DNA from: Verrucomicrobiaceae bacterium
GTDB taxonomy: Bacteria > Verrucomicrobiota > Verrucomicrobiia > Verrucomicrobiales > Verrucomicrobiaceae
NCBI GenBank assembly: GCA_024232965.1
Contig: JACKQF010000004.1
Location: forward strand, 248,001 to 312,000
Direction of reading: 5' to 3'
DNA length: 64,000 nucleotides
Numbering within the stretch: the first letter of the stretch is position 1; each line of letters opens with the position of its first letter. A program made the position numbers and the translations under genes. The notes beneath the pieces are model-generated. The model saw only the letters and a program-made list of their open reading frames with translations. It had not been told where the DNA came from and ran no database searches. Positions 9,918-18,925 of the stretch are shown piece by piece.

Positions 9918-9919
9918 GT

Positions 9920-11008
9920 TTAGAAAACGGAGACGGGTTCACCACGGCGCTTCATGGACTCGGTAGCTGCCTCGAGGATGCGCACGACACGCAGTCCGGC
10001 CTGGCCATCCGTGAGGGGAGTGCGCCCCTGCTCGATGCAGTCGATGAAATGGGCGGTGTTGCACTGGAGAGCCTCCCCTGGCGTGATGTAGGGCGCGTGC
10101 ATATCACCCATTCGGTAGTCGATCTTTTGGCGGCGCAGACTTTCTGCACCAAGTTCCTCAATGCTGGCACCGCGATCGTAGACCTTCAGCCTTTCACTGG
10201 GCTCCAGGTCGTCATAGACAAGCATCTGGCGATCACCGCCAATGATGGTACGGCGGATCTTCACGGGCGATAACCAGTTGAGGTGCAGGTGGGCGATGAG
10301 GTTGCTCTCAAAGAAACAAGTGAGGTAGGCGATGTCTTCGTGCTGACCTTTCAAATGCGCGTGACCTGTGGCGGAGACCGAAACTGGCGTCTGCCCAAGC
10401 GCGAAGTCCATGATGGCCAAATCATGCACCGCTAAATCCCAGAGTACGTTCACATCGCTCTGAAACAAGCCCAGATTGATGCGCACGCTGTCATAGTAGA
10501 GCAATTCGCCCAATTGGTTGCTGGCCACCATGTCGCGGATCTTCCGCACGGCGTTGGTGTAGGCAAAGGTGTGGTCCACCATCAGCACGCGCTGATTGAC
10601 CTCGGCAAGGGCCACCAGCTCCAGCCCTTCAGCGACAGTCGCCGTCATGGGCTTTTCCACCATCACATGCTTCCCTGCGGCGAGCGCTGCCCGGGCGAGA
10701 GGAAAGTGTGTGGACACGGGCGTGGCGATCGCGACGGCGTCCAGCTCTGGATTTGCGAGCAGTGCGGCGTAATCGGAGGTGGTCTCCACCGTCGGGTATT
10801 GTGCCTTAAACTTGGCCAAGCGCTCCGGCTGCAAGTCGCAGATGGCCATCAATTTGGCACCGGGCGTTGTGGAAAAATTGCGGATCAAATTTGGTCCCCA
10901 ATAGCCGCAGCCGACGACAGCGACGTTGATGGGACGAGTGCGATTGGAGGGAAACAGCGCAGAACTTGCCGCAGCGCCACTGGAAGCAGGAGTCAGTGTG
11001 GTATGCAT
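9920..11008 (-). CDS. Gfo/Idh/MocA oxidoreductase of the polysaccharide cluster (WlbA/WbpB-like)
   Basis: A 362-residue protein with an N-terminal NAD-binding fold (VAVVGCGYWGPNLIRNF), the family EKP motif (HVMVEKPMT) and the WDLAVHDLAI segment of the catalytic domain. In polysaccharide loci such enzymes oxidise a nucleotide sugar at C3 before transamination. ATG 11008 is chosen because the longer frame consists of Arg-rich sequence lying within the upstream acetyltransferase gene. The combination of this dehydrogenase, DegT aminotransferases and a hexapeptide acetyltransferase is the known set for UDP-diacetamido-dideoxyglucuronic acid synthesis; that product is inferred. Confidence 0.88.
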   Translation of the reverse strand: MHTTLTPASSGAAASSALFPSNRTRPINVAVVGCGYWGPNLIRNFSTTPGAKLMAICDLQPERLAKFKAQYPTVETTSDYAALLANPELDAVAIATPVSTHFPLARAALAAGKHVMVEKPMTATVAEGLELVALAEVNQRVLMVDHTFAYTNAVRKIRDMVASNQLGELLYYDSVRINLGLFQSDVNVLWDLAVHDLAIMDFALGQTPVSVSATGHAHLKGQHEDIAYLTCFFESNLIAHLHLNWLSPVKIRRTIIGGDRQMLVYDDLEPSERLKVYDRGASIEELGAESLRRQKIDYRMGDMHAPYITPGEALQCNTAHFIDCIEQGRTPLTDGQAGLRVVRILEAATESMKRRGEPVSVF

Positions 11009-11034
11009 GAAATCGGGAGAAAAGGACCCCTGGC

Positions 11035-11496
11035 TCAATGGGAGAGCAGTCTTGCCGGCACGCCGGCAACGGTTGCAGCGGGGGGCACGTCGTGGGTCAC
11101 GACAGCCCCGGCACCGATGACGGCCCCGGCGCCGATCGTAATTCCGCACAGGATGGCGGCGCCGCTGCCGATGGATGCGCCGTGGCAAACTCGGGTGGGG
11201 ATGACCTGCCAGTCCGCCTCCGTCTGGAGCGCACCGCCAGCTGTCGCCCGCGGGACTTTGTCGTTGGTGAACATGACGCCGTGGCCAATGAAGACTTCGT
11301 CTTCTAGAGTGACTCCTTCACAGAGGAAGGAATGGGAGGACACTTTGCAGCGTGCGCCAATCTCCACCCCCTTCTGGATTTCCACGAAAGTCCCGATTTT
11401 CGTGTCATCCCCGATGCGGCAACCATAGAGATTGACGAGATCGGGGTGGAAGATTTGGACGCGCTCACCAAGAGCTACATTTGAAGAAATTGGCAT
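11035..11496 (-). CDS. Hexapeptide N-acetyltransferase (WbpD/WlbB-like)
   Basis: A 153-residue left-handed beta-helix acetyltransferase: IGDDTKIGTFVEIQKGVEIG, then SFLCEGVTLEDEVFIGHGVMF and IGAGAVIGAGAVVTHDVPP with the terminal VAGVPARLL common to the family. It closely fits enzymes that acetylate the 3-amino group of UDP-2-acetamido-3-amino-uronic acid. ATG 11496 (MPISSNV) is chosen over a TTG at 11532, which adds residues unlike the family. It is the first gene of the minus-strand polysaccharide operon and is transcribed away from the membrane-protein pair. Confidence 0.88.
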   Translation of the reverse strand: MPISSNVALGERVQIFHPDLVNLYGCRIGDDTKIGTFVEIQKGVEIGARCKVSSHSFLCEGVTLEDEVFIGHGVMFTNDKVPRATAGGALQTEADWQVIPTRVCHGASIGSGAAILCGITIGAGAVIGAGAVVTHDVPPAATVAGVPARLLSH

Positions 11497-11567
11497 ATTT
11501 AACGATATTACTTGTAATAAACATAAATTCAATAATAAATTACAGAAGTCTGAACTTTTTGTTTTTC
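11497..11567. promoter_or_regulatory. AT-rich divergent intergenic region with candidate promoter
   Basis: This short stretch is strikingly AT-rich compared with its surroundings and separates two divergent operons. On the minus strand TTGAAT and TAATAT are 16 bases apart, with the second only 8 bases from the acetyltransferase ATG; if real, the transcript would be almost leaderless. A similarly AT-rich arrangement exists for the plus strand but no pair stands out. Base composition is clear, the exact promoter is inferred. Confidence 0.4.
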
Positions 11568-13505
11568 GTGAATTTCATCTCCTCCATTGCACCCGCCTTT
11601 TCCGGTTTAGCCCCTCCATTGGGGTGGTCATTTGCGGTCACGTTGAGCCTACTCGTCTTGTGGACTTTGCTGGGCATGGCACTTTTGCCACGCCCTTCCA
11701 ATGAGACCAGCAGCGCTCAATGGCTACCCCTCCAACTGGCGGCGGGCATGGCTCTGATGGCTGCGCTGTTTTCGATCGTGGGTCTGGGTCGGGTCAATTA
11801 TCTGGCCCTAATCTGCGTCATACAACTCAGTACTGCGGTGTGGGCATGGCGTCACCGACTGCAGAGTCGGACGGCCGCATCGAAGGATTCTGGGCAACCT
11901 GATTTGGTGGCAATTTTGCTCGCAGCAGCGGGGGTCATTCTACTGACTGCGCTTGATCATGCCTGGACCAGTCGCAACGGCAAGATCAGTGGCATCAATG
12001 AAGACCTTGGATACTTCGCTCAAATGGCCACGGCCCTGCCTGAGGCGAAATTGGCCACTGTGTGGACGGCGGTGCTTGGCAGATGGACGCAGGCGGCAGG
12101 AGAGACGTCCGATGTCTGGTATCACTGGGGACCGATTTGGCTTGTTTCCGGAGTCTCAAAGCTCACTGGCTGGCCCACGCTCGCCGTGCTGTTAAACGTC
12201 ATCGCACCAGCCATCAATACGGTCTTGGTATTGCTGGCCTCACGCATTGTCGCCCAAATCAGCGGCCGCACGCTGCGTCAGAGTTTGTTGATTGGTGGAA
12301 TTTCCCTCATCGCTGTGACGGTGCCGTCGATGACCGAGGCAGCGTTGCTTGGCAAATGGCTCCCTGGGGATGCGATGCCTCACTTTCACCCCAGTCTCGT
12401 CTACCAGTTCAGCTACAAATTCGAAGCGGTTTTAGTTCTGGCGGCACTGACGACTTGGCTGGGTGGGTGCACCTGGCTCGCCGCAGCAATGCTCTTCATT
12501 GCAGCCGTGAGCGCGCCTCATACGGTCGCAGGCGGGGGCTTGGCCGCCGGCACCTTGGGTTGTATCGCCATCCTGTTGCGGCAGCGAAGGATGGTGATCT
12601 TGGCTGGAGGCATCATCCTCACGCTCATCGCCGCGTGGGCATCGATCCACTTCCTCTTTGGCGTTGATATGCCAAAAACAGAGGAGGCTAAACTTATCGA
12701 TCTACACGGCGCAGCGCTGTGGAAAAACTCAATCGAAGGTCTGCGTGATGCCTTTATCGGAGTACTGCTGATTGCACCGGTCCTACCCGGAATCTGGCAC
12801 CTCATTCGGCGTGGGAAAAATCCGCAGCAAGTGACACTGGGTTGGCTGGCGCTGGCAGCTCTAGCGGGCTCATACATTGCCTATCATCTTCTACTGCCCG
12901 ATGGCGACCGATCCCACTTCACCATGTATGCCCACGCATTTCTTGTGGTACCGATTGGCGTGTGGGGGATGTACGCTTTGCTGGCGGATGGGTCTCAGAT
13001 CCAAAGCAAGATCAGCACGACCCTGCTGACGCTGGTGGCGATTGCGGGAGTCTATGAGCTCTGGGGGACACGTGCTTGGCAGAGTCCATTGCCCATCGCA
13101 GCCGAGGATGTTCCTGCAATCAAAGAAAAACTCTGCGGGCAGCAGTGGGGTTACTTTGCGGAGCGAGATCGCAACTGGTGGATTCCGCAAATGTCCGCAC
13201 TTGCAGGTGTTCTAGACAGCCGCTGCCTTCGATTGAATGAGATTCCCGACAAAGATCGGAAAAGCAATGCGGCACGCTTTTATGGATCGGGCAGGCTTTA
13301 CGACCTTGTGCCCGAAGTCGCTGGCGAATCCCACCTGAATTGGAGCGTCCGCTTAGCCACAAAGCTCGACATTCGCTACGTCGTTGAATTCGACCGCGCA
13401 CCACTACCAGCCGATCTCCGCCCCACTCTCACTGAGGTCCTGAAGGTCCCCGGCCTGCGGATTTACCAGTGGCAATCCTCTCCTGAAGCACCCCACAAAC
13501 CATGA
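11568..13505 (+). CDS. Large polytopic membrane protein, tandem paralogue A
   Basis: About 645 residues with roughly a dozen hydrophobic segments followed by a soluble C-terminal domain of about 140 residues. I do not recognise a named family. Features shared with the next gene are DLGYFAQ and WYHWG early in the protein, SAPHTVA in the middle, and WGYFAERDRNWWIP plus a final [I/V]RYVVEF-type strand in the tail. The overall plan (long hydrophobic part with an acidic first loop) would suit a GT-C glycosyltransferase or polysaccharide polymerase-like protein, but this is only inference. GTG 11568 is chosen by matching the paralogue; a TTG at 11481 would overlap the divergent gene. It overlaps the next gene by 4 bases (ATGA). 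Confidence 0.75.
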   Translation: MNFISSIAPAFSGLAPPLGWSFAVTLSLLVLWTLLGMALLPRPSNETSSAQWLPLQLAAGMALMAALFSIVGLGRVNYLALICVIQLSTAVWAWRHRLQSRTAASKDSGQPDLVAILLAAAGVILLTALDHAWTSRNGKISGINEDLGYFAQMATALPEAKLATVWTAVLGRWTQAAGETSDVWYHWGPIWLVSGVSKLTGWPTLAVLLNVIAPAINTVLVLLASRIVAQISGRTLRQSLLIGGISLIAVTVPSMTEAALLGKWLPGDAMPHFHPSLVYQFSYKFEAVLVLAALTTWLGGCTWLAAAMLFIAAVSAPHTVAGGGLAAGTLGCIAILLRQRRMVILAGGIILTLIAAWASIHFLFGVDMPKTEEAKLIDLHGAALWKNSIEGLRDAFIGVLLIAPVLPGIWHLIRRGKNPQQVTLGWLALAALAGSYIAYHLLLPDGDRSHFTMYAHAFLVVPIGVWGMYALLADGSQIQSKISTTLLTLVAIAGVYELWGTRAWQSPLPIAAEDVPAIKEKLCGQQWGYFAERDRNWWIPQMSALAGVLDSRCLRLNEIPDKDRKSNAARFYGSGRLYDLVPEVAGESHLNWSVRLATKLDIRYVVEFDRAPLPADLRPTLTEVLKVPGLRIYQWQSSPEAPHKP

Positions 13506-15418
13506 TCAACCTCCCCTCTCCCGAACCTGGCATTGGCCATCTTCTCATCGCCATCCTTGGAACGCTAGCCGCGATCTTCGGCACCGGCTGGGCACTCCTA
13601 CCCAGCGGACTTGCAAGTTCATCAAAACTCCTGCGCAGCACACTGATCGGGGCCAGCGGACTACTTTTCCTCACTGGGTTCAGCGCCACTCTCACGTTGC
13701 ACCGACTGAATTACCTGACCTTAATTCCCGTCCTGCAAATCATCTATGCAGCATGGGCTCACTGGCAGTCGCGGAAACAAACTGACACCGATTCACCCGT
13801 AAGAGATGCATGGACAAAGCAAGACCTCCTTGCACTCTTCGTCGCGGGGACCGTGGTGACCACGCTCTTTCACGTCCCTCTTCAACGAGAGTTGGGCGAT
13901 GGCACGCTGAGAGAGGTTCACTCAGATCTCGGCTACTTTGCGCAGCAGATGATGGGGATTCCGGAGGCAGGAGTCGCAAACCTTTGGGGGGCGGTGCTCG
14001 GAGATCAATCCCATGCAGCCGGGATCAACACCGATCTTTGGTACCACTGGGGCTCCATCTTCATCGCCATCGGAATCCATAAAGTGATGGGGCTGCCCCC
14101 ACTGGCTGCCCTTCTAGACGTGACTGGCAGTGCAATGAACTTCCTCCTCCTACTGGCTGCGGCCGCGACTGCGTCTGGTCTGATGAGGGGGAAAACCGGA
14201 TGGATGCTGCTGGTCGGCGCGCTGTCGATCCTAGCCACACAAACACTGAAGGTTCCAGTCATGCTCCAATGGATGAACGATCACTTTCCATACGGCAGCT
14301 TTCAGCACAGCAAGGTCAGTCTCGCTCTGTTCTTCGCTTACAAATATGAAGGTATCCTTGTGTTATCAGCTCTCGCGGCCTGGCTCCATCGGCAGAGTGC
14401 TGCGGCGATTCTCATGCTCTTTTGCGCCTGCGTGAGCGCCCCACACACCGTCGCCGCTTGCGCCGTTACGGGGGCAGCGATTCTGGTCATCGGGCTCATC
14501 CTCCGGCAGCACGACACCTGGCGTACGGGGATCACATTACTCGTGACGCCCGCCATCGCCTGGGCAGTGACCATTTTGCTTTTGCATGCTGAAATGGCCG
14601 GAGGCGGCAAAGGCATCGTCATGATGAATACGGCCGCCATCGCAGAAATTACCAAGCGAGGTCTCATTGAGACTGGCATCAGCCTGATGATCAGTATCCT
14701 ATCTCTGCCCGGCATCTTGCATCTCTTGCTAGCGAAAGACCAAGACGCGAACAAAAACATGCGCACGCTAGCCTGGATGGCCTTGGGTGGCATTCTTGCC
14801 TCATGTGGTGCCTTTCAGTTCCTGGGGCAGATGGCAGATAGTTTTCACGTCATGCTGTTTGTGCAAACAATCCTGGTGATGCCCTTGGGCATCTGGGGAC
14901 TAGCACGCATGTTCCAGCACAGTCAGGGCGCCCGGCGCAGCGTCGCCTTGGCAATTATCGTCGCCTGCTCTCTAATGGGCTTGCACGATCTCATCCTACC
15001 TCGCCTCAGCCAGAGCCGTGCGACATGGCCCAGCAGCGACATCGCCGCCGTCCAGGAACTCTTGAATGGGCAGCCCTTCGGTTACTTCGCCGAAAAGGAT
15101 CGTGGGTGGTGGATTCCTGAACGCAGCGTCATGGCCAGCATGATTGGCTCCCGCGTGGTCAGACTGAATCCGATGAAGGACGAACAAAAGAAGGATGCAT
15201 CCCGCTACTATGGCTACACACGCCCGTTCCAACTTCTCGCCCCAGAAAAGGGAGAGAACGCTTATGCATGGTCGCTGCGCTTCGCCGAGCAGCTAGGCAT
15301 CCACTACGTGGTTGCATTTCCAAATGAACCATTGCCGGCGCCAATCACAACCCGTTCGAAACAAATCCTCAACCTACCATCGATGAAGGTTTACGAACTC
15401 GTGGACGCAGCCCAGTAA
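13502..15418 (+). CDS. Large polytopic membrane protein, tandem paralogue B
   Basis: A 638-residue membrane protein, colinear with its upstream neighbour over its whole length: GWALLPSG against GMALLPRP, LHRLNYLTLIPV against LGRVNYLALICV, SDLGYFAQ, WYHWGSIF, VSAPHTVA and GYFAEKDRGWWIPE. The pair clearly arose by tandem duplication and has since diverged. Start and stop overlap (ATGA at 13502-13505) show translational coupling. No catalytic motif is certain; Asp in DLGYFAQ is conserved in both copies and lies in a predicted periplasmic loop. Its place beside the glycan operon suggests a role in assembling or exporting that glycan. Confidence 0.78.
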   Translation: MINLPSPEPGIGHLLIAILGTLAAIFGTGWALLPSGLASSSKLLRSTLIGASGLLFLTGFSATLTLHRLNYLTLIPVLQIIYAAWAHWQSRKQTDTDSPVRDAWTKQDLLALFVAGTVVTTLFHVPLQRELGDGTLREVHSDLGYFAQQMMGIPEAGVANLWGAVLGDQSHAAGINTDLWYHWGSIFIAIGIHKVMGLPPLAALLDVTGSAMNFLLLLAAAATASGLMRGKTGWMLLVGALSILATQTLKVPVMLQWMNDHFPYGSFQHSKVSLALFFAYKYEGILVLSALAAWLHRQSAAAILMLFCACVSAPHTVAACAVTGAAILVIGLILRQHDTWRTGITLLVTPAIAWAVTILLLHAEMAGGGKGIVMMNTAAIAEITKRGLIETGISLMISILSLPGILHLLLAKDQDANKNMRTLAWMALGGILASCGAFQFLGQMADSFHVMLFVQTILVMPLGIWGLARMFQHSQGARRSVALAIIVACSLMGLHDLILPRLSQSRATWPSSDIAAVQELLNGQPFGYFAEKDRGWWIPERSVMASMIGSRVVRLNPMKDEQKKDASRYYGYTRPFQLLAPEKGENAYAWSLRFAEQLGIHYVVAFPNEPLPAPITTRSKQILNLPSMKVYELVDAAQ

Positions 15419-15481
15419 GACAAGGAATTGATGAGTTTCGAAGCGCCAAAACCAGGTGACTTGCGACCTCCAGCTTACAGC

Positions 15482-18427
15482 CTATGGAGCCATTGGTGTT
15501 AGCGCCGAATCATTGAGACACTTGGGAATGACGCGCCGGAAATCATCAAGGCTAACAGGCTTAGTCAGGAAGTCGTTCATGCCCGCCTCGCGGCAACTTT
15601 CCCGCACGCCCGTCAGAGCGTGGCCAGTCATGGCGATGATGGCGGGTTGATTCTTCAGCAGGAAGTTGCCGCGAATCTCCCGAGTGGCATCCACACCACC
15701 CATGACGGGCATCTGTAGATCCATGAAGACGATTTCATAGGCACGCTGGCTGACCATTTCGACCGCTTCCTGGCCATTGTTGGCAATGTCAATCTGACCG
15801 TAACCAAGACGTTGCAGCAGCATGGAAGAGATCTTTTGATTCAGCGGCTGATCTTCCACGAGGAGGATTCGCGCCGGATAGCTGTCACCAAATGAAGGAC
15901 CATTCGCACTGGCAGACTTAGCCAGCGCGCGAGTCGTAGACTGGGAGATCTGAGCATCATGCCCGGCGGCAGCAGAGCGAGAGCCCTGCGCGGCCGACTC
16001 TGCTGGCACCTGCCAGGTAGGCTCTGGAGGAGGTGGTGGCACCATCTCGGCAAACGCGGCAGCAGGAATGCTGGACTGCGGCGAGGGTGGTGGCTGAATC
16101 TGCGCGCCATAGACGGGCAGCACCGGTTCAACGGGTGCATTGGCTGCCGACATGAAGGCAGACCCAGCATTCGCAGGTGCTGTAGACATGGCTGCAACGG
16201 CAGGTTGGAACGCCTGCATCGGGGCCACTGCCTCTTGCCTGATCGGCATCGACGGTGTCACCATAGGGACCGCAGCTTGCGTTGGCGGCATCGGAGCAGC
16301 GTAGGTTGCAGGATTGTAAGAGGGCGGCGCTGGTTGCGGTTGCTGTGCCAGGGCCGGTGCTGGCATTGAAAGCTGAGGCACTGGAACAGGACGAGCACTC
16401 CGCGCACGCATCAATTCCGCAATGGTTCCCAGTGTTTCGCGGCGCTTTACAGGCTTCGACAACCGTGTGTAACGCGCCCCAGGCAGCCCCGCAAATCGTT
16501 CCCGATTCCTTGCTCCGCTCAGCGGCACTAGGGCCACAGTGGCGATATCGCACGCTGCGGCATACTGGAAGGCAGCCTGGACGTCTTCCACCGGTTGCTC
16601 AGTCACGTCCACAATCAGCAGAGATACACCCTGCAGCCGAGCGGGTATTTCCGCGACCGTATTGGCGACCTGAGCATTCATGTGCCACTGCGAGAGATAC
16701 TGCCCGATCAATTGCTGCGCCGTTGGATGCTTGCAGAAGTAGAGTGCAGACTTCCCTTGGACCGTCTCTAGCCAGCCATACTCCTCTTCTTTCCCAGCGT
16801 CATCAGGGGCGACACGTAATGGTAGCTCAAAGAAGAAATCTGACCCACGCCCAGCCTCGCTAACCACGCTGACCTCCCCGCCCATCATGCGACACAGCTT
16901 ACGAGAAATGGCCAACCCCAATCCAGTGCCACCATATTTCCGAGTCGTCGTAGCATCCACTTGGGTGAATGCCTGGAATAATTGGCCCAGCTTGTCTGGA
17001 GGAATTCCGATGCCGGTATCACGCACGGAAAAGTGAATGTAGGGCGTGTCGCCATTGGCCGTGGTGCGAGTGACGTGGCGACCGAGCACCAAAATCTCCC
17101 CCTGCTCCGTAAACTTGATCGCATTGCCGATCAGGTTCACCAAGATCTGCTTCACACGTTGGAAGTCACCCATGAACATTCGCGGCAGGGCGGAGTCCAC
17201 ATGGAAGTTCAATTCTAGGTTCTTTTCAGCAGCACGGAAGGCAAAGACATCCGCTGTCTCAGCCAACAGACCTTCTAGATCCACAGGCAGATTCTCCAAC
17301 TCCATCTTTGCCGATTCCAGCTTCGAAAAATCTAAAATGTCATTGATCAGGTGCAGCAGGGACTCACCGCTAGAGCGAATCATTCGCACCAGTTCTTCTT
17401 GCTCAGGCTCCATTCCCAACTCGATCAAGAGACTGGTGGTGCCGATAATTCCATTCATCGGCGTACGAATTTCATGGCTCATGTTCGCCAGGAAGTCGCT
17501 CTTGGCGGCGGTTGCCACTTCAGCCTGCTTCTTTGCGTCTTGGAATTCCCGAATGACCGCCTGCTTGCGATCATCTTCCGCCTGCACAGTATCCATCGCG
17601 CTATTGAACTCCGCCTGGACACGATCCAAGTCGTCCATACCGCGCGCCGGGAGTCGTTGAGTCAAACTCCCTCTGCGGACAGTGCGGAGGCCCTCCTCCA
17701 ACATCCGAGTCTTGCTGGTCAAACGACGGCTCAGCAGAAAGAAGCCAAGAACGGCAGGGAGCATCCCCACACAAGCACCCAGCAGCGGAACCATCAGCCG
17801 GGAAAAACGCACCACATGGAGCCATTGCAGGAGGGGCTGACGCGCAACAAAAGCACCCTGCACTCGTCCATCACTGCCACGCACCGGCACCGCGACGATG
17901 AACCAACCGGGACGGCCAAATAGATTCATCCCTTCACTGGGTGCGTGTCCAGACATTGCCAGCGACGTCCCGCCGAGTACGCGCTTCACCGGATCCTGCA
18001 CTTGAGCAGCATCAGGTTCCTCAATGATCCAACCGGTTTCCGTGGGGTTCACGATCTGGGAGGGACCCTTCACAAGACTTGTCCGCTCCGGCCGCCCTTT
18101 TTGAGTCGCCAGACTGGCCATCTCGACTTTGAGTCCAAGTCCGACCAGTGCTGTGGGGGGCTCGACCACACTTAGGCGCGCCTTTAGTTGCGTCTGCACA
18201 TCACTGGGCAACGCGTGCTCGCCCGTCAAAACCTGATCAGGAAGCTCCAGTTTCTCAATTTCCCGCTGGCCGGCAAGTGCAACACTGCTCATGTAGGCGT
18301 GCTGAGCTGAACGCAAGGTCAGCATTTCCTGCCACAGAAAACCCAAGCCGGTTGCGAGCGCACCCACAGCCACAGCACTCAAGCCGACTGCTGAGAATCT
18401 TGCAGCAATGGAGATCTTTGGCTTCAT
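15482..18427 (-). CDS. Hybrid sensor histidine kinase with two receiver regions
   Basis: A 981-residue membrane sensor kinase. Residues 10-33 and about 211-233 are membrane helices flanking a periplasmic sensor region; a HAMP-like segment follows to about 285. The HisKA domain has the phospho-accepting His318 in [12 protein letters not shown]. The ATPase domain has [24 protein letters not shown] and GTGLGLAIS. Around 560-680 lies a diverged receiver ([10 protein letters not shown], later SKPVK), then a Pro/Ala/Gln-rich linker of about 150 residues, and a standard receiver from about 850 with Asp903 ([12 protein letters not shown]) and Lys956. It overlaps the single-domain response regulator by 4 bases, so the two work together. 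Signal unknown; the position next to the pilus ATPase is suggestive only. Confidence 0.93.
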   Translation of the reverse strand: MKPKISIAARFSAVGLSAVAVGALATGLGFLWQEMLTLRSAQHAYMSSVALAGQREIEKLELPDQVLTGEHALPSDVQTQLKARLSVVEPPTALVGLGLKVEMASLATQKGRPERTSLVKGPSQIVNPTETGWIIEEPDAAQVQDPVKRVLGGTSLAMSGHAPSEGMNLFGRPGWFIVAVPVRGSDGRVQGAFVARQPLLQWLHVVRFSRLMVPLLGACVGMLPAVLGFFLLSRRLTSKTRMLEEGLRTVRRGSLTQRLPARGMDDLDRVQAEFNSAMDTVQAEDDRKQAVIREFQDAKKQAEVATAAKSDFLANMSHEIRTPMNGIIGTTSLLIELGMEPEQEELVRMIRSSGESLLHLINDILDFSKLESAKMELENLPVDLEGLLAETADVFAFRAAEKNLELNFHVDSALPRMFMGDFQRVKQILVNLIGNAIKFTEQGEILVLGRHVTRTTANGDTPYIHFSVRDTGIGIPPDKLGQLFQAFTQVDATTTRKYGGTGLGLAISRKLCRMMGGEVSVVSEAGRGSDFFFELPLRVAPDDAGKEEEYGWLETVQGKSALYFCKHPTAQQLIGQYLSQWHMNAQVANTVAEIPARLQGVSLLIVDVTEQPVEDVQAAFQYAAACDIATVALVPLSGARNRERFAGLPGARYTRLSKPVKRRETLGTIAELMRARSARPVPVPQLSMPAPALAQQPQPAPPSYNPATYAAPMPPTQAAVPMVTPSMPIRQEAVAPMQAFQPAVAAMSTAPANAGSAFMSAANAPVEPVLPVYGAQIQPPPSPQSSIPAAAFAEMVPPPPPEPTWQVPAESAAQGSRSAAAGHDAQISQSTTRALAKSASANGPSFGDSYPARILLVEDQPLNQKISSMLLQRLGYGQIDIANNGQEAVEMVSQRAYEIVFMDLQMPVMGGVDATREIRGNFLLKNQPAIIAMTGHALTGVRESCREAGMNDFLTKPVSLDDFRRVIPKCLNDSALTPMAP

Positions 18428-18891
18428 GACAGGCTTTCAGCCACGCCTTTGCTCTCTGTTTCGAAAACGGGGGAATCATTGCCAGATACGAGCGCCCGGC
18501 GCATGACTGATCCAAGCACATCTGGAGAGAAAGGTTTGGAAAGAATCTCTGCAAAACCAATGGCACGGCACAGATCTCTGGCATCCTCCTGGAAATAGCC
18601 ACTGCAGGCGATCACAGGCAGATGTGAATCCAATTGGTGAAGTCGCTCCAAAGTCTCGAAACCCGACGGACCACCTGGCATGGTAAGATCAAGAATCACT
18701 GCCGAATATTTGCCGCCACCTTCATAAAAGGCTTCAGCAATCACGACGGCATCGGGGCCCGATTCGGCGGAATGAACTTCAGCACCAAAGGTTTTGAGAA
18801 TGGCCTCGGTGACCGAGCGCACTGAGCTCTCGTCATCGACGACGAGAACAGTTCCAAAGGATGAAAATGAAGGAGAGTTGGGACGGCTCAT
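18424..18891 (-). CDS. Single-domain response regulator
   Basis: A 155-residue CheY-like receiver with the acidic pair in LVVDDESS (Asp19, Asp20), phospho-accepting Asp68 ([11 protein letters not shown]), Thr/Ser-position Ser97 in ACSGYF and Lys119 in LSKPFSP. There is no output domain. The stop overlaps the start of the hybrid kinase (ATGA), so it is translated just before its partner and probably receives or relays phosphate in a multistep relay. Confidence 0.92.
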   Translation of the reverse strand: MSRPNSPSFSSFGTVLVVDDESSVRSVTEAILKTFGAEVHSAESGPDAVVIAEAFYEGGGKYSAVILDLTMPGGPSGFETLERLHQLDSHLPVIACSGYFQEDARDLCRAIGFAEILSKPFSPDVLGSVMRRALVSGNDSPVFETESKGVAESLS

Positions 18892-18925
18892 AGCAATGGG
18901 GGTGGTGAAGTATGGGTTTTAAAAA

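Noticed and set aside
11481..11567. TTG start for the first membrane paralogue
   Set aside because: It would overlap the divergent acetyltransferase gene, and the paralogue supports a start near 11568.
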